Positions 1 through 6,281 of a stretch of 10,058 nucleotides of DNA are shown piece by piece. Source of the DNA: Promethearchaeota archaeon (GTDB taxonomy: Archaea > Asgardarchaeota > Lokiarchaeia > Sigynarchaeales > MK-D1); contig JAEOTN010000502.1 of NCBI GenBank assembly GCA_016839865.1, positions 1-10,058 of the forward strand, read 5' to 3'. Every line of letters begins with the position of its first letter. Positions within the stretch are counted from its first letter, which is position 1. Made by a program: the position numbers and the translations under genes. The notes under the pieces are model-generated. The model searched no databases. It was not told the origin of the DNA and worked only from the letters and a program-made list of their open reading frames with translations.

Positions 1-218
1 AATAATCGAAGAGAGACCTCATTAGTTTCTTTCTCCAGTTTATACTTAACAGGAATATACTTCTTTCCTTTTTCTCCAAGGTCCAAGATTTTCACTGAAG
101 CATCTAAAGAAATATCGAATTTTTGAGCAATTTCCGATTTCAACAAGGATAATACAGTATCCACATTTGTGTTCAATGTGACGATGAATATTTGATCGGA
201 TTTTACTGGAGTTTCCAT
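1..218 (-). CDS. Hypothetical protein, C-terminus outside window
   Basis: The frame is open for 72 codons from an ATG at 218 down to the left edge, with no stop. The start begins METPVKSDQIFIVTLNTNVD. It follows the DUF371 stop codon after a single base, and a GAGG element inside the last codons of that gene lies about 7 bases before the ATG, so the two are almost certainly co-transcribed and perhaps translationally coupled. The visible part alternates short predicted strands (IFIVTLNT, YIPVKYKLE) with one helix around residues 20-34 and has no transmembrane segment. I do not recognise the family. Base composition and codon use are like the neighbours. It could be a small alpha/beta protein whose defining motif lies outside the window. 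Confidence 0.7.
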   Translation of the reverse strand, partial: METPVKSDQIFIVTLNTNVDTVLSLLKSEIAQKFDISLDASVKILDLGEKGKKYIPVKYKLEKETNEVSLRL

Positions 219-219
219 A

Positions 220-654
220 TTAATCCTCTACAATTTTATAAATCTGTACTTTTACCGAGTTTTGAGGATCTTGTAGATGTTTAACAATTCCGCGGTTTAT
301 ATCAATTGCTGCTTTAGTGCAACCAATCATAATAGTACGGCCACAAATATATGTACTTTTTCGAAACACAATATCATTTGGATGAGTTAGAGGTAAGTTC
401 GAATGGCCATACCCTATGAATTCATCGCTTTCAATTCCGTTATCTATTTTTACAAGGAATTTACAATCTCCACGTAATTCTTGTTTTGTTGTTTTTTTTA
501 AGTTCAAACATCCAATCGGGGACTTCATTCCGAGAATGCAAGTTCCTCGAAGAGTCAACTGAGAATCATTTGTAAATTCCAAAGTGGTTTCATGAGTGGA
601 CAACACATTTTTGTGTCCTCTCACAATGAATTCTTCTAATAGTTTGGTTTTCAT
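220..654 (-). CDS. DUF371 family protein
   Basis: This 144-residue protein matches the archaeal DUF371 family over its whole length, which is close to the usual family size. The signature is visible as RGHKNVLSTHETTLEFT (residues 12-28), then LTLRGTCILGM (33-43), GYGHSNLPLTHPNDIVFRKS (81-100) and the RT..IGCTKAA stretch (106-116). The conserved His, Asn and Thr residues suggest a ligand- or nucleic-acid-binding surface, but the function of DUF371 is unknown to me and I do not assign one. There is no signal peptide or membrane segment, so it should be cytoplasmic. It is the first gene of a leftward operon with the unknown gene ending at 218. The ATG at 654 starts exactly at the family's N-terminus. 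No clear SD precedes it. Confidence 0.85.
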   Translation of the reverse strand: MKTKLLEEFIVRGHKNVLSTHETTLEFTNDSQLTLRGTCILGMKSPIGCLNLKKTTKQELRGDCKFLVKIDNGIESDEFIGYGHSNLPLTHPNDIVFRKSTYICGRTIMIGCTKAAIDINRGIVKHLQDPQNSVKVQIYKIVED

Positions 655-696
655 GATATTCTCAATTCGAGGGATTATTACCTATAGACACACCCC

Positions 697-710
697 ATTT
701 CTAAAAATAG
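697..710 (-). promoter_or_regulatory. Possible TATA element of the DUF371 operon
   Basis: Read on the minus strand this is a T/A-rich block (CTATTTTTAGAAAT) about 45-55 bases upstream of the DUF371 ATG at 654, a distance that would leave a leader of roughly 20-25 bases. The match to an archaeal TATA box is weak, and this is position-based inference. Confidence 0.25.
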
Positions 711-780
711 TGAATGACGGTGATCGGAACATCTGTATGAATAAAACTTTAATAATATGATGAATAAACCTTTTTGTAAC

Positions 781-789
781 TTTATATAT
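781..789 (+). promoter_or_regulatory. TATA box for tRNA-Ile
   Basis: TTTATATAT lies about 50 bases before the first base of the mature tRNA. Transcription would start about 25 bases downstream, near 810, giving a 5' leader of about 25 bases for RNase P to remove. A 5-bp inverted repeat (GTAAC at 776-780, GTTAC at 792-796) brackets the box. Confidence 0.55.
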
Positions 790-835
790 TGGTTACGAAT
801 AGATGGAATGTTTTACTCCAAATCTATGCACTCTT

Positions 836-911
836 GGGCGTGTAGCATAGCCTGGCTTAATGCGCTCGGCTGATAACCGGGAGACCGGGGGTCCGAATCC
901 CCCCATGCCCA
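836..911 (+). tRNA. tRNA-Ile (anticodon GAU)
   Basis: A full cloverleaf can be folded by hand. The acceptor stem is GGGCGTG (836-842) with CATGCCC (904-910), including one G-U pair. The D stem is GCAT/ATGC (845-848, 860-863). The anticodon stem is CTCGG/CCGGG (865-869, 877-881) around the loop CTGATAA, with GAT at 872-874. The variable loop has five bases. The T stem is GGGGG/CCCCC (887-891, 899-903) around TCCGAAT. The discriminator is A911. No intron is present and CCA is not encoded, as is common in archaea, so it must be added after transcription. GAU decodes AUC and AUU. Confidence 0.97.
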
Positions 912-919
912 TCTTTTTT
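912..919 (+). terminator. Oligo-T terminator after tRNA-Ile
   Basis: The tRNA 3' end is followed after two bases by T6 (914-919). Archaeal RNA polymerase stops at oligo-T on the non-template strand without needing a hairpin, so this is the expected tRNA terminator. Confidence 0.65.
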
Positions 920-999
920 AACTTCTTCCTACTTCCTTTTCCTTAATTCCTCACTCTCATTTCACGAAACTATTTGTTTAATTTGCTACTTTTTTCTTT

Positions 1000-1719
1000 A
1001 TGAAAACAAAAGAACGTGACTTACTCTGGTCACTAAAGGAGCAAGTTTGTGAAGCCGCTATTCGTACAATGGAGCTTGGACTAAACATTGGGAGTGCGGG
1101 AAATGTCAGTATAAAGATTCCAGATAAAGAGGAACTTCTTATTACCCCTTCGCAAGTAGATTACGAGCAGATAACTCCATATCAAATTGTACATATTGAT
1201 TTCGATACCAAACAATTAGGTGGAGATTGGACACCATCTTCTGAGAAAATCTTACATACTGCCGTGTATAAAGCCCGTCCTGATGCTCAAGCTGTAATTC
1301 ATTTCCACAGTCGTTTTACTTCTGCATTAAGTGCAACTGGGTACACTATCAAGCCGTTGATGGAAGAAATGATTACGTCTTTGGGTGGAGAAATACAACT
1401 AGCTAAGTTTTCTAAAGTTGGTTCAAAAGAATTAGGAGATTATGCAGTTGAAGCGTTAGGAAAACGTAAAGCTGTTTTACTTACTAATCATGGAGCGTTG
1501 GTATGTGGGAAAACCATAGAAGAAGCTCTAAGACTAGCACAGATGGTAGAAGAACATGCAGAACTATACTACCTAGCTTTGTCTCTTGGTAAATCCAAAA
1601 TTACAGATATTCCTGAAGAAGCACAGAAGTATCATAAAATGATATATGAGGCTTTTAACCGAGTAAAACGAAAGAAGAAAAAGAAGAAAAACGTAGAAGA
1701 TCAATCAAAATCGGATTGA
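1000..1719 (+). CDS. Class II aldolase/adducin family protein
   Basis: This 239-residue protein has the class II (zinc) aldolase fold of L-fuculose-phosphate aldolase and L-ribulose-5-phosphate 4-epimerase. Key parts are visible: the phosphate-binding loop GSAGNVS (31-37), the catalytic acid E82 in SSEKILH, the zinc ligands H101 and H103 in HFHS, and H164 in TNHG. Family members split or epimerise a phosphorylated sugar such as fuculose-1-phosphate to dihydroxyacetone phosphate plus an aldehyde; the substrate here cannot be read from sequence. Related archaeal enzymes supply lactaldehyde or act in deoxysugar or methylthioribose salvage, so all of these remain possible. The body is of normal family length, followed by an unusual tail of consecutive lysines (225-230) and an acidic end. 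The ATG at 1000 lacks an SD and has a T/A-rich box about 20-25 bases before it, suggesting leaderless translation. Its 3' end overlaps the convergent kinase-like gene by 19 bases. Confidence 0.88.
   Translation: MKTKERDLLWSLKEQVCEAAIRTMELGLNIGSAGNVSIKIPDKEELLITPSQVDYEQITPYQIVHIDFDTKQLGGDWTPSSEKILHTAVYKARPDAQAVIHFHSRFTSALSATGYTIKPLMEEMITSLGGEIQLAKFSKVGSKELGDYAVEALGKRKAVLLTNHGALVCGKTIEEALRLAQMVEEHAELYYLALSLGKSKITDIPEEAQKYHKMIYEAFNRVKRKKKKKKNVEDQSKSD
1669..1692 (-). terminator. Oligo-T tract terminating the kinase-like gene, inside the aldolase tail
   Basis: Read on the minus strand, the aldolase's lysine codons become several T runs (T5 at 1691-1687 and 1682-1678, with T3 runs between). They lie 9-23 bases beyond the kinase-like stop codon at 1701. 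Oligo-T on the non-template strand is enough for archaeal termination, so this coding stretch probably doubles as the terminator. Confidence 0.5.
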
Positions 1720-2567
1720 ATGTGAGAAATCACAAAATCCAGATTATTCTTAATTTTTTTGGTGTCGTATCCATTTCCTCGTTCCAAATTGATCCTTCTT
1801 TGAACAACTTTTGCTGCTTCTTTTTGTAGATAGGAAAGAAATGTATCTACAATTTCTTGAAGCGATTTATGCTTGAATAGAGGTGAGAGTAATAATCGTC
1901 GTAAAAAAACAATCCCCATTTTTGCTTTCTTCATGAGTTCTAATCCTTCTATAACTCCAGGATATGCCCCCAGAATAGAAAAATACAAAGTAGTAAACAC
2001 TCGAAGAAGATTTTCTTCGTTCAGATCTCCCAATTCTTCAAAGTCTACTCCATATACTGAAGTTTCGATAAAGAGAAAATTGCGAATATGACAATCTAAA
2101 GGTATTTGGTTTGTGATTTCGGAAAATTCTTTTATCCACTGTATTAAATCGGTAAAAAACTGTTCCCAAAATGCGGGATTCCAATTAGATTGAATTTGTT
2201 GGGTAATAATATCCATTCCATTTATTCCCTCGATATAACGAGTTATGATGTAATCTTTCCCGTGATGCAGAAGATCTGGAATCCCGTAAATCACTGGTCG
2301 AGGGAACTCAGAGATATAAAAATGCGATGATTTCAGTTGTGTATAGATTTGTATCTCGTTTTTTAATGGTATCGGGGAGGAAACTAATTTGAGAACCAGA
2401 GCATCCCTTTCTTTTGGATGGATGGAAAGAACAATATTTTTTTTACTAGTTTCTATGGTGCAAATATCTGGAGAAAGCGTTTCAGATCCAATTAATTTTG
2501 TCTCCTTGATTATTTCATGTATACGGGTATTTTGATCTTCAGTGAGATTAGGTAACTCGCATTCCAT
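1701..2567 (-). CDS. Atypical protein-kinase-fold protein (APH/Bud32-like)
   Basis: This 288-residue protein has the landmarks of the protein kinase/aminoglycoside-phosphotransferase fold: a strand with the ATP-binding lysine K60 (VLKLV), a partner glutamate E71, a hinge-like YIITRYIEG (106-114), a catalytic loop LDCHIRNFLF (157-166) with D158 and N163, and the metal-binding VDFEE (174-178) with D175 in place of the DFG motif. A clear glycine-rich loop is missing before K60. DFE instead of DFG is typical of APH-like and some lipopolysaccharide kinases rather than Ser/Thr kinases. It may therefore phosphorylate a small molecule or lipid-linked sugar, or be a Bud32-type ATPase; the substrate is unknown. 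No membrane segment is evident. The C-terminal 110 residues are helical and basic and have no family I can name. It is probably monocistronic, convergent with the aldolase gene and divergent from the 2683 gene. Confidence 0.7.
   Translation of the reverse strand: MECELPNLTEDQNTRIHEIIKETKLIGSETLSPDICTIETSKKNIVLSIHPKERDALVLKLVSSPIPLKNEIQIYTQLKSSHFYISEFPRPVIYGIPDLLHHGKDYIITRYIEGINGMDIITQQIQSNWNPAFWEQFFTDLIQWIKEFSEITNQIPLDCHIRNFLFIETSVYGVDFEELGDLNEENLLRVFTTLYFSILGAYPGVIEGLELMKKAKMGIVFLRRLLLSPLFKHKSLQEIVDTFLSYLQKEAAKVVQRRINLERGNGYDTKKIKNNLDFVISHIQSDFD
1754..1760 (+). terminator. T7 tract after the aldolase, inside the kinase-like gene
   Basis: A run of seven T lies 35 bases beyond the aldolase stop. 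On the opposite strand it encodes the lysine-rich KKIKNN stretch (270-275) of the kinase-like protein. It is the strongest plus-strand termination signal near the junction. Confidence 0.5.
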
Positions 2568-2647
2568 ATTTGAATCAATGTTCTTAATCAGTTAAATGCA
2601 TCCCTTTTGAAGATGATCGCGTATCATCCCCATGTTACTTCCATTTT

Positions 2648-2657
2648 TTTATAAATT
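2648..2657 (+). promoter_or_regulatory. TATA box for the 2683 gene, possibly also glmS
   Basis: TTTATAAATT is a good archaeal TATA box. A start site about 25 bases downstream falls near 2680, only a few bases before the ATG at 2683, so the transcript would be nearly leaderless. This argues against the in-frame ATG at 2632, which lies upstream of the box. Confidence 0.55.
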
Positions 2658-2682
2658 TACTCAATTGACCTATGAGAGTACC

Positions 2683-2898
2683 ATGGAAACATATAACCTA
2701 GTAAGAATCATTCAAGAATATCAAGCAGAAAAGCAGAAAGTTAACCAAATCAGACAAATGCAAGAGTTGGTAGACATTATGCTACGACGTGCGATTACTA
2801 GAAAGGATGAAGGGCAGCTTATTGAGATGTCCAAACGCATTTCTGCATTCTATCTCAAAGAATTATTTCCTCAAAAAATTAATGATTTCGCTTATTGA
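2683..2898 (+). CDS. Small helical hypothetical protein
   Basis: This 71-residue protein begins METYNLVRIIQEYQ and is predicted from sequence to be almost wholly helical, with a charged, Gln/Glu/Lys-rich heptad-like stretch (residues 8-35) that could form a short coiled coil or a helical hairpin with residues 45-60. There is no cysteine, membrane segment or signal peptide. I do not recognise a family. The start at 2683 is preferred because a TATA box sits at 2648-2657; a longer version from 2632 would add 17 residues (MLLPFFYKFTQ...) that look unlike the rest. It is followed after 45 bases by glmS in the same direction, so it may be co-transcribed with it, and a role as a small partner is conceivable but unsupported. 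Confidence 0.6.
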   Translation: METYNLVRIIQEYQAEKQKVNQIRQMQELVDIMLRRAITRKDEGQLIEMSKRISAFYLKELFPQKINDFAY

Positions 2899-2943
2899 TC
2901 CATAGCTTTTTTGTTCTAGGTGTTACTTCTAGAAGCGAGTTTC

Positions 2944-4794
2944 ATGTGTGGGATTTTTGGCATAATCTCTAATAAGTCATCTTTGGATATTGCTACCCAG
3001 ATTCGAGAAGGGTTAGAGAGATTGGAATATCGAGGCTATGATTCCGCCGGAATAGCCTTAGTCAATAATGGGACGGTCGAATTACGAAAAAAGTCAGGAA
3101 GAATCGCTGAGATTAACAAAAATGGGTGGTTTGACTCCATGCTAGGCCAATTCGGTGTGGGTCACACGAGATGGGCGACTCATGGAAAACCGGTACAATA
3201 TAATGCACATCCCCATCTGGATTGTACGGGAAAAATTGCAATTGTTCATAATGGAATTGTAGAAAACTATCAAGATCTAAAGAAAGAATTGCTTTTACGT
3301 GGTCATAAATTTATCTCAGATACAGATACGGAAGTTTTTACACACTTAATTGAGGAATTTATCACAAAGGGTTTTGATCTGAAAGATTCTGTAATGGAAA
3401 CAGTAAAAAAATGTCGAGGTGCTTACGGAGTAGTTGTTATTCATGCAGATACTCCTGAATATATGGTTGTAGCACGAAAAGAATCCCCATTAGTTCTTGG
3501 AATTATCCCAGGAGAAACTACCTACTGTGCGAGTGATATCCCCGCATTTCTTCCTTTAACACGAGAAGCAATTATCCTAGATGATGATGAAGTCGCTGTA
3601 TTAAAACCAGGAGAAGTAGAGATATATGCAGTAGATGGAGGAAAAAAGAAAGATTACTCTCATTTTAAAGTAAGTTATACAATTGACGCTGCTCAAAAAA
3701 CATTGGATGGAAAACAATTTCCTTGGTTTATGATAAAGGAGTTGCATGAAGTTCCTCAGAAAATAAAGGAACAAGTCCAAGTTCCTCAAAACGAATTGGA
3801 TGAGTTTTGTAAAGCTATAATAGAATCAGAACATGTATTCATTACTGCAGCAGGTACTTCTTATTATGCAGCGTTAGCAGGTAAATTTCAAATTACTCGA
3901 TTTGGAGGACCCTATATTGAGGCTATTTTGTGCTCTGAATTTATAGACCTCGTTCCAAAATTGCCTAAAAATTCCTTGGTTATTGCAAGATCCCAATCGG
4001 GAGAAACTGCAGATACTATTGAAGCGATTCGATATGCTAGAGAAAAATGGAATGCAAAAATATGCTCGATTGTGAATGTGATAGGTTCCTCGTTAACAAG
4101 ATATTCTGATCATGTATTGATTACAACTGCGGGTCCTGAAATTGCAGTAGCATCTCAAAAAGCATTTTGTACTCAAGTAACTGCATTAACTTTAATTGGC
4201 CTACGTATTGCAGAACTTAAAGAATCTCTCCCCTCTACAGAAATAACTGAATACAGGAAAGCACTAACCAATACATCCCTTATTACTAACCAAATCCTAG
4301 TTGAACAAGGAAAGATTCGAGAAATTGCTGGAAAATTGATGGATTTTGACAATATTTATTTCTTGGCAAGAGGAGTTTCTTCAGCAGCAGCAATGGAAGG
4401 AGCATTAAAACTAAAGGAAGTTGCGTATATTCATACTGAAAGTTACGCCGCAGGGGAATCAAAACACGGTCCTATCGCTCTAATTGAAGATGGTTTTCCT
4501 GTAATTTTTGTCGCACCACCAGATAGTACATATGATCGTATGATAGGAAATGTCATGGAAATGAAAAGTCGAGGAGCAACAATCTATTCTGTGGTTTCAA
4601 GTGATGATGAAAAAATAACAAGTATTTCAGATTATACCATCCGTATTCCTTATCTTGACTCCAAATATGCTATTGAAACCTCTATTGTTCCGTGTGCCTT
4701 TACCCTTCAGTTAATGGCATATTTTATTTCAATTAAAAAAGGATTAGATCCAGATAAGCCAAGAAATTTAGCAAAATCTGTAACCGTGAAGTGA
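2944..4794 (+). CDS. glmS: Glutamine--fructose-6-phosphate aminotransferase (isomerizing)
   Basis: GlmS makes glucosamine-6-phosphate from fructose-6-phosphate and glutamine in the cytoplasm, the entry step to UDP-GlcNAc and other amino sugars. The 616-residue protein is complete and close to the bacterial length. The class II glutamine amidotransferase domain (about 2-225) shows the nucleophile C2 in MCGIFGI, then RGYDSAG (30-36), GHTRWATHG (73-81) and HNGIVENY (102-109). Two SIS sugar-isomerase domains follow, with GTSYYAALAGKF (304-315) and SQSGETADT (350-358) in the first. The second holds EGALKLKE (485-492), KHGP with H508, and the C-terminal lysine K611 in NLAKSVTVK. The start is set at 2944 because Cys must directly follow the removed Met; an upstream GTG at 2920 would add eight residues and block the nucleophile. 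No clear SD is present. T tracts follow the stop. Confidence 0.97.
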   Translation: MCGIFGIISNKSSLDIATQIREGLERLEYRGYDSAGIALVNNGTVELRKKSGRIAEINKNGWFDSMLGQFGVGHTRWATHGKPVQYNAHPHLDCTGKIAIVHNGIVENYQDLKKELLLRGHKFISDTDTEVFTHLIEEFITKGFDLKDSVMETVKKCRGAYGVVVIHADTPEYMVVARKESPLVLGIIPGETTYCASDIPAFLPLTREAIILDDDEVAVLKPGEVEIYAVDGGKKKDYSHFKVSYTIDAAQKTLDGKQFPWFMIKELHEVPQKIKEQVQVPQNELDEFCKAIIESEHVFITAAGTSYYAALAGKFQITRFGGPYIEAILCSEFIDLVPKLPKNSLVIARSQSGETADTIEAIRYAREKWNAKICSIVNVIGSSLTRYSDHVLITTAGPEIAVASQKAFCTQVTALTLIGLRIAELKESLPSTEITEYRKALTNTSLITNQILVEQGKIREIAGKLMDFDNIYFLARGVSSAAAMEGALKLKEVAYIHTESYAAGESKHGPIALIEDGFPVIFVAPPDSTYDRMIGNVMEMKSRGATIYSVVSSDDEKITSISDYTIRIPYLDSKYAIETSIVPCAFTLQLMAYFISIKKGLDPDKPRNLAKSVTVK

Positions 4795-4817
4795 TTCTAT
4801 AATTAAATCGGAACAGA

Positions 4818-4840
4818 TTTTTATCCACAAATTCTTTTTT
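4818..4840 (+). terminator. Oligo-T tracts after glmS
   Basis: T5 at 4818-4822 and T6 at 4835-4840 lie 24-46 bases after the glmS stop. They are plausible archaeal termination sites that would separate glmS from the next gene, at least partly. No hairpin is needed or seen. Confidence 0.4.
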
Positions 4841-4860
4841 CATGGTATCTCAAAACTAAA

Positions 4861-6207
4861 ATGGTAAACCGCATGGGAAAGAAAAGATCGTTAGAAGAAA
4901 TCAAAAAGAAGATTTCTGATGGTTCCGCTGTAATAATGACAGCACAGGAATTATGTCAAATTGCTCAAACTGGAAAAAAAATATCATTTGATGATGTGGA
5001 TGTCGTAACTACTGCAACAAAAGGTCTTATGAGTGGGACTTCCGCCATTCTTGCTTTCCGCATTGGGAATCCAAAAGAGTTTGTGAAAGTAAAAAGTCTA
5101 TCCATGAATGATATTCCGTGTTATGTTGGTCCGTGTCCTAATGAGACATTGGGATTGGTAGATTTAATTATCTATGCAACAGATACTAGTGAATCGAATC
5201 CTAACTATGGAGCAGGGCATCTTCTACGCGATTTAGTTGATCATAAACCCGTGAAAATTGTTGCTAAAACTATTGAGGGCAAGAAAATCGAAAAAACTAT
5301 GACGATAGATGATATATATTTCGCAAAAATGCTCGGAATACGTCACAGTTTTAAAAATTATAACGCATTCATAAATCCCAGTAAAGATCCTATTAAATCG
5401 ATATTCACTGTAGCAGATATGGCACCAGATTTAAGTGAAGTATCGTTTTGCGGAGTAGGTGCAATTAATCCTTTAGAAAATGATCCAAATTTCGATGTGC
5501 TTGGTATAGGATCTCCTGTGCTTGTAAATGGTGCTCTAGGATATATTATTGGCTCAGGAACTAGATCCTCTCAAGAACGTCCAAACTTAATGACTATAGC
5601 TTCATTATTTGATATGAAACCTGAATATATGGGAGGATTTAAAACTGGTAGAGGTCCTGAAGTTATTTGCACGATAGCAGCTGCAATTCCTATATTAAAT
5701 GAAGAAATTTTCAAAAATTTAAAAATGACAGATGATAAGGTTCCTTTGAATCTAGTTGATATAGTTGGACGTAAAGTAATAACCACTCTTGATTATGGGC
5801 AAGTATGGGGTAAGCAATCTATCGATTTGGTAATTAAAACAAAAGATAACTTTCAGAAACTCCATTGCGAAAAATGTGAACTGAGATCTGATTGCCCCGC
5901 TGAGAAAATGTGCCCTACGGATGCATTTTCTATAGAAAATGGAATAGAACGTTACTTATGTTTTAATTGTGGGACTTGTATATGGGCGTGTCCAAAGGGA
6001 GTTGCTGAAGGACACCTTGGTCATATCGAATGGGATGGTAAAAAAATACCTGTGCGGTTACGTCAATCAGACAGAAATGGAGCAATCCGTCTCATGAACG
6101 AATTAAAGGTTCGTATAATACGAGAGGAATTCCCACTCTGCCTTCCAACGTCGAAACCCGAAATTTTTACTGAAAAATTAGAGGACGAGAGAGAAAAAGG
6201 AAATTAA
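4861..6207 (+). CDS. DUF39 homocysteine-biosynthesis protein fused to a ferredoxin domain
   Basis: The first ~325 residues are a DUF39 (HcyBio) domain, the family of the methanogen protein MA1821, which takes part in sulfur transfer to aspartate semialdehyde to make homocysteine. Motifs include TKGLMSGTSA (53-62), PCYVGPCPNETLG (86-98) with C87 and C92, and FCGVGAINPLENDP (196-209) with C197, near the family's most conserved site. The C-terminal part (about 336-380) is a ferredoxin-like domain with C336-x2-C339-x5-C345-x5-C351-P and a canonical C367-x2-C370-x2-C373-x3-C377-P, enough for two 4Fe-4S clusters. This layout, without the CBS domains of MA1821, resembles methanogenesis marker 16. 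The protein probably binds sulfur as a persulfide and uses the clusters for the reductive step; that is inference. Start choice: ATG at 4861, with an in-frame ATG at 4873 as an alternative; no SD helps decide. Confidence 0.88.
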   Translation: MVNRMGKKRSLEEIKKKISDGSAVIMTAQELCQIAQTGKKISFDDVDVVTTATKGLMSGTSAILAFRIGNPKEFVKVKSLSMNDIPCYVGPCPNETLGLVDLIIYATDTSESNPNYGAGHLLRDLVDHKPVKIVAKTIEGKKIEKTMTIDDIYFAKMLGIRHSFKNYNAFINPSKDPIKSIFTVADMAPDLSEVSFCGVGAINPLENDPNFDVLGIGSPVLVNGALGYIIGSGTRSSQERPNLMTIASLFDMKPEYMGGFKTGRGPEVICTIAAAIPILNEEIFKNLKMTDDKVPLNLVDIVGRKVITTLDYGQVWGKQSIDLVIKTKDNFQKLHCEKCELRSDCPAEKMCPTDAFSIENGIERYLCFNCGTCIWACPKGVAEGHLGHIEWDGKKIPVRLRQSDRNGAIRLMNELKVRIIREEFPLCLPTSKPEIFTEKLEDEREKGN

Positions 6208-6230
6208 TCTGAATCATCTATTTTGTAGGG

Positions 6231-6235
6231 TTTTT
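6231..6235 (+). terminator. Weak oligo-T site after the DUF39 gene
   Basis: TTTT (6221-6224) and T5 (6231-6235) follow the DUF39 stop by 14-28 bases. They are weak, so read-through to the aminotransferase is possible. Confidence 0.25.
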
Positions 6236-6281
6236 ATTGAATGAATTTGATGATCAGTTAACACTTTTATGAGAGTTAACT

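Noticed and set aside
709..715. Copy of ATTCACT (minus strand) upstream of the DUF371 gene, resembling the transporter operator motif
   Set aside because: A single 7-base partial match lacking the final G is expected by chance in AT-rich spacer sequence.
1873..2091. 72-residue plus-strand frame inside the kinase-like gene
   Set aside because: It is antisense to well-supported coding sequence, including the conserved catalytic region, and shows no recognisable domain or promoter.
2632..2682. Longer version of the 71-residue protein
   Set aside because: The TATA box at 2648-2657 lies within this extension, so the transcript would start downstream of it; the added residues also look non-coding in character.
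2920..2943. Upstream GTG start for glmS adding eight residues
   Set aside because: GlmS needs Cys as residue 1 after Met removal; an extension would disable the amidotransferase. The ATG at 2944 is the family start.
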